Assembly: GCA_003281605.1 (NCBI GenBank)
Contig: QCBM01000002.1
Coordinates: 248,001 to 312,000, forward strand
From: Prochlorococcus sp. AG-347-I06
GTDB lineage: Bacteria > Cyanobacteriota > Cyanobacteriia > PCC-6307 > Cyanobiaceae
Direction of reading: 5' to 3'
Length of the DNA: 64,000 bases
Shown: in pieces, positions 61,141 to 64,000 of the stretch
Layout of the letters: the number at the start of each line of letters is the position of its first letter
Position numbering within the stretch: position 1 is the first letter of the stretch
The notes under the pieces: model-generated
The model's database searches: none
The model's input: the letters and a program-made list of their open reading frames with translations, nothing else
What the model was told of the DNA's origin: nothing
Program-made: the position numbers and the translations under genes

Positions 61141-61818
61141 ATGAAAATGACAAATTTTTTACCCTTAGTCGAACAATTTCATTCATTACAAGGTGAAGGT
61201 TATCACGCTGGAAAAAGTGCTTTTTTTGTAAGATTAGCCGGATGCAAAGTTGGATGTTCGTGGTGCGATACCAAGAATTCATGGGACGAGAAAAAACACC
61301 CTTCTATATCAATTGAAAAGATAATAGATCGCATAAAAATTGCCAGAAAAAAAGGAGCATCTTTTTGCGTTATTACAGGTGGAGAACCTTTACAACACAA
61401 CTTGGATAATTTTTGCAAAGCCATAAAAAAAATGACGAAGGGAGAAGAACAAAAGCCAATGAAGATTCATATTGAGACAAGTGGAGTTAATTCAATATCA
61501 GGAAGCTATGACTGGATTACTTTATCTCCTAAAAGACACTCACCTCCAAAAAATTATTTTTTAAAAAACTGTAATGAAATGAAAATAATCATAAATGAAA
61601 TAGAAGATATTGAATTTGCTATTCAAATAAAAAAAGAAACTTTAAAACAACATCAACTCTCTAAAAGCGAAAATGGCTTAAAAAAAGAAGATAAGATTTT
61701 TTATTTACAACCAGCATGGAACAATGCGAATGGTTTTTCTCTTGCTATTGATTTCGTAAAAAATAACCCCGATTGGAAATTGAGCCTCCAAACTCACAAA
61801 TACTTAAAAATTAATTGA
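61141..61818 (+). CDS. queE: 7-carboxy-7-deazaguanine synthase
   Basis: QueE is a radical SAM enzyme that contracts carboxytetrahydropterin to the deazapurine ring of queuosine precursors. The cluster motif C-x3-C-x2-C is seen as CKVGCSWC near residue 37. HSLQGEGYHAG precedes it and ITGGEPLQH follows near residue 78. The length of 225 is normal. queC is 6 bases downstream. Pathway partners queD and the GTP cyclohydrolase are outside the window. Confidence 0.95.
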   Translation: MKMTNFLPLVEQFHSLQGEGYHAGKSAFFVRLAGCKVGCSWCDTKNSWDEKKHPSISIEKIIDRIKIARKKGASFCVITGGEPLQHNLDNFCKAIKKMTKGEEQKPMKIHIETSGVNSISGSYDWITLSPKRHSPPKNYFLKNCNEMKIIINEIEDIEFAIQIKKETLKQHQLSKSENGLKKEDKIFYLQPAWNNANGFSLAIDFVKNNPDWKLSLQTHKYLKIN

Positions 61819-61824
61819 AATCAT

Positions 61825-62499
61825 ATGACTCTTAAAAATAAATCGATAGTAGTTTTATTATCTGGAGGTTTAGATTCTTCTACAGTTACTAGTATCGCCA
61901 AAAAATACGAAGCTAAAATTTTTGGCCTTTCATTTGACTACGGTCAACGTCACAAAAAAGAATTAAATTCTGCATCAATAATTGCAAAACACTTTGATAT
62001 AGAGGAATTTAAAATCATCAAGCTTGATTTATCTTTATGGGGAGGCTCGTCATTAACTGATACTCAAAAAAATATTCCAACAGAAGGAGTACAAACTAAT
62101 AAAATTCCTAATACTTATGTTCCTGGGAGAAATACTATATTTATTTCCGTTGCACTAAGTTATGCCGAAGCAATTGATGCTGATTTTATAGGATTAGGAG
62201 TTAATGCACTAGATTATTCTGGTTATCCAGATTGCAGACCTGACTACATTAAAAAATTTCAAGAATTAGCAGATTTAGCCAATAAAAGAGGAAGAGAAAA
62301 TAATCCAATAAAACTTTGGACACCACTATTAGATTTAAACAAAGAGGAAATTATTAAATTAGCTTTTGATAATCAAGTCCCTTTAGATAAAACATGGAGT
62401 TGTTATTCGGGTAATTCAAAACCATGCGGTAAGTGTGATAGCTGCAGAATTAGAAATGCCGCTTATGAAAAATGGCTTTATAACAATAATAAAAAATGA
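61825..62499 (+). CDS. queC: 7-cyano-7-deazaguanine synthase
   Basis: QueC converts the carboxy-deazaguanine made by QueE to the nitrile preQ0, using ATP and ammonia. The PP-loop LSGGLDSSTV is at residues 12-21. FDYGQRHKKEL, GVNALDYSGYPDCRPDY and the zinc-binding cysteines in CYSGNSKPCGKCDSC near the C-terminus are present. It is 224 residues long. The stop overlaps the start of pabB by 4 bases (ATGA). Confidence 0.97.
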   Translation: MTLKNKSIVVLLSGGLDSSTVTSIAKKYEAKIFGLSFDYGQRHKKELNSASIIAKHFDIEEFKIIKLDLSLWGGSSLTDTQKNIPTEGVQTNKIPNTYVPGRNTIFISVALSYAEAIDADFIGLGVNALDYSGYPDCRPDYIKKFQELADLANKRGRENNPIKLWTPLLDLNKEEIIKLAFDNQVPLDKTWSCYSGNSKPCGKCDSCRIRNAAYEKWLYNNNKK

Positions 62500-63812
62500 A
62501 AATAAAAAAAATAATTCTTGAAAAATGGATAGATCCAGCACTGATTACGCATCATCTAACAAAAAAATTCGGAGATAAAGGATTAGCTTGGCTAGACAGT
62601 GATGGCAAAGAAAATGGAGAATGGTCAATAATAGGAATTAAACCAAAAAAAATAATCCAATCAAGAGATATCAATAACTTAGACAAAACTAATAATCCAT
62701 TTATCAATTTAAGAAATATTGAAAAAGGATTTTGGATCGGATGGTTAAGTTATGAAGCTGGAGTTTTCATAGAACCCAAAAACCCATGGCGAAAATCTAA
62801 TATGGCCACTTTATGGATTGCATCATATGATCCAATCATTAAATGTAATCTAATAAAAAAAGAAATAATTATCGAAGGCACAAACTCATCTGAACTGATG
62901 AATTTTAAAAACATAATCAACAATATTAAAAATATTGAGGAAGAAAATATTATTAAAACAAATTTGAATTTTGATTTTTCAAAAATCAATTTGGACGAAA
63001 TGGCTGAAAAATTTCAAAAAAATATTTTAAAATTGAAAAAATTTATTTCCTTAGGGGATATATTTCAAGCAAACCTAACAACTAAATGCGAAATTGAATC
63101 TTCCAAAAACTATAATCCTCTAGATATTTATTTGAAAATAAGAAGGAAATTAAGAGCTCCCTTTGGAGGAATAATAATAAATAATGATAATTATAAAGAG
63201 GCTGTATTATCTACCTCGCCAGAAAGATTTATAAAAATAGATAATAAAAATTTTGTTGAATCAAGACCTATCAAAGGAACTAGATCCAGAGATAAGGATT
63301 TAAATCAAGACGCACTTAATGCTATCGATTTAATAACGAACGAAAAAGATAGAGCAGAAAATATTATGATTGTTGACTTAATAAGAAATGATTTAAGTAA
63401 AGTTTGCGAAACAGGAAGTATTATGGTGCCAGAAATATTAAAGCTTGAAAGTTTCTTAAAAGTTCATCATCTAACTTCAGTAATCAGAGGCAAATTAAAA
63501 AAAGACAAAAACTGGATTGATTTACTAAAAGCTTGTTGGCCTGGGGGCTCTATAACTGGAGCACCTAAATTAAGATCATGCCAGAGACTTTTTGAATTAG
63601 AAGAATGTGAACGTGGACCATACTGTGGCTCATTTTTGAAGCTTGACTGGAATGGGGAGTTTGACAGCAATATACTAATAAGATCATTTTTAATTAAAGA
63701 CAAAAAAATCAATATATATGCTGGTTGCGGGATAGTTATTGACTCAAACCCTGAGGAGGAAACTAATGAACTTAAGTGGAAACTTTTACCGTTAATTGAT
63801 TCACTCAAATGA
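62496..63812 (+). CDS. pabB: Aminodeoxychorismate synthase component I
   Basis: PabB makes 4-amino-4-deoxychorismate from chorismate and ammonia for folate. The diagnostic residue is K260 in PIKGT at 258-262; anthranilate synthases have alanine at that position, so this favours pabB over trpE. GDIFQANLT, MIVDLIRNDLSKVC, PGGSITGAPK and GCGIVIDS mark the chorismate-binding fold. Length 438. It overlaps queC and the following lyase by 4 bases each. The glutaminase partner PabA is not in the window. Confidence 0.9.
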   Translation: MKIKKIILEKWIDPALITHHLTKKFGDKGLAWLDSDGKENGEWSIIGIKPKKIIQSRDINNLDKTNNPFINLRNIEKGFWIGWLSYEAGVFIEPKNPWRKSNMATLWIASYDPIIKCNLIKKEIIIEGTNSSELMNFKNIINNIKNIEEENIIKTNLNFDFSKINLDEMAEKFQKNILKLKKFISLGDIFQANLTTKCEIESSKNYNPLDIYLKIRRKLRAPFGGIIINNDNYKEAVLSTSPERFIKIDNKNFVESRPIKGTRSRDKDLNQDALNAIDLITNEKDRAENIMIVDLIRNDLSKVCETGSIMVPEILKLESFLKVHHLTSVIRGKLKKDKNWIDLLKACWPGGSITGAPKLRSCQRLFELEECERGPYCGSFLKLDWNGEFDSNILIRSFLIKDKKINIYAGCGIVIDSNPEEETNELKWKLLPLIDSLK

Positions 63813-64000
63813 TTGAAAAATTAGGCTGGCACAAGGATCAATGGTTAGATATTGATAGAATATTTATTGCTGCTAATAATAGAGGATTAAAATTTGCTGA
63901 TGGTATATTTGAGACCATTTTGATAAAAGAAAACAAACCTATTCTTTTTGATGAACATCTGAAAAGGTTAGAAAAAAGTAGCAAGATATTAAATATTAAT
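63809..64000 (+). CDS. pabC: Class IV aminotransferase-like protein, probable aminodeoxychorismate lyase, 3' end cut by window
   Basis: The first 64 residues are visible. RGLKFADGIFETI and HLKRLEKSSK are typical of the fold-type IV PLP family, in which PabC cleaves aminodeoxychorismate to p-aminobenzoate. The start ATG overlaps the pabB stop (ATGA), which favours PabC over branched-chain or D-amino-acid aminotransferases of the same fold. The PLP lysine lies beyond the window end, so the assignment rests mainly on this context. Confidence 0.75.
   Translation, partial: MIEKLGWHKDQWLDIDRIFIAANNRGLKFADGIFETILIKENKPILFDEHLKRLEKSSKILNIN

Overview
The window is a compact, very AT-rich stretch of bacterial backbone from a cyanobacterium, almost certainly a high-light-type Prochlorococcus. 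Direct signs are strong A/T codon bias, short or absent gaps between genes, a photosystem II gene (psbZ), plastid-shared genes (ycf23-like, the ycf21-type chorismate lyase, a ycf52-like acetyltransferase), sulfolipid synthesis genes (sqdB, sqdX), a delta-9 desaturase, and several small proteins of unknown function. The species call is inferred from gene content and base composition. I see no prophage, insertion sequence, CRISPR array, integrase or genomic-island signature. No gap between genes exceeds about 175 bases.

Layout. 1-6.0 kb: miaA (5' cut by the window edge), infC, a GntR-type regulator next to cysE, and secA on the minus strand. 6.2-8.0 kb: a GNAT acetyltransferase, an NTF2-like protein, tRNA-Gly(GCC), ribH and psbZ. 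8.1-18.3 kb: mutS, cobH, holA, lysC, uvrB, ycf23 and tilS. 18.3-22.3 kb: rnj (minus), then a minus-strand lysine/threonine pair, asd-dapA. 22.4-27.9 kb: tig-clpP-clpX-dnaX, covering protein folding, proteolysis and the clamp loader. 27.9-30.7 kb: a membrane glycosyltransferase and a SpoIID-domain protein (minus). 30.8-35.3 kb: rpmI-rplT, a TPR protein, thiG, then sqdB-sqdX. 35.3-41.1 kb: a small orphan, gcvP, gcvH, a PLP enzyme of the aluminium-resistance family and a helix-turn-helix-like protein (all minus). 41.1-46.6 kb: desC, rplI, dnaB, mnmG and chorismate lyase. 46.6-53.7 kb: a charged orphan, an SprT-like protein, a membrane-anchored NTF2-like protein, an ATP-dependent DNA ligase of phage-T4-like type, a 50-residue small ORF, a TVP38-family membrane protein, valS, an A-type Fe-S protein and tRNA-Val(UAC). 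53.8-64 kb: mazG-speE-speB, gcvT, aspS, pyrG, queE-queC-pabB and the start of pabC, which is cut by the window end.

Functional links. asd, dapA and lysC supply the aspartate family. speE and speB make polyamines. gcvP, gcvH and gcvT are three parts of the glycine cleavage system, split over two sites. queE/queC (7-deazaguanine) sit in a tight run with pabB/pabC (p-aminobenzoate for folate). mutS, uvrB, the ligase, dnaB, dnaX and holA are replication and repair genes scattered along the window.

No clearly new multi-gene system is visible. The observations most worth checking are a possible frameshift signal in dnaX placed where E. coli makes its gamma subunit, a protein-like extension of chorismate lyase that has no normal start codon and lies in the same frame as the upstream mnmG, the T4-like host ligase, and a strong but badly spaced Shine-Dalgarno in front of pyrG.
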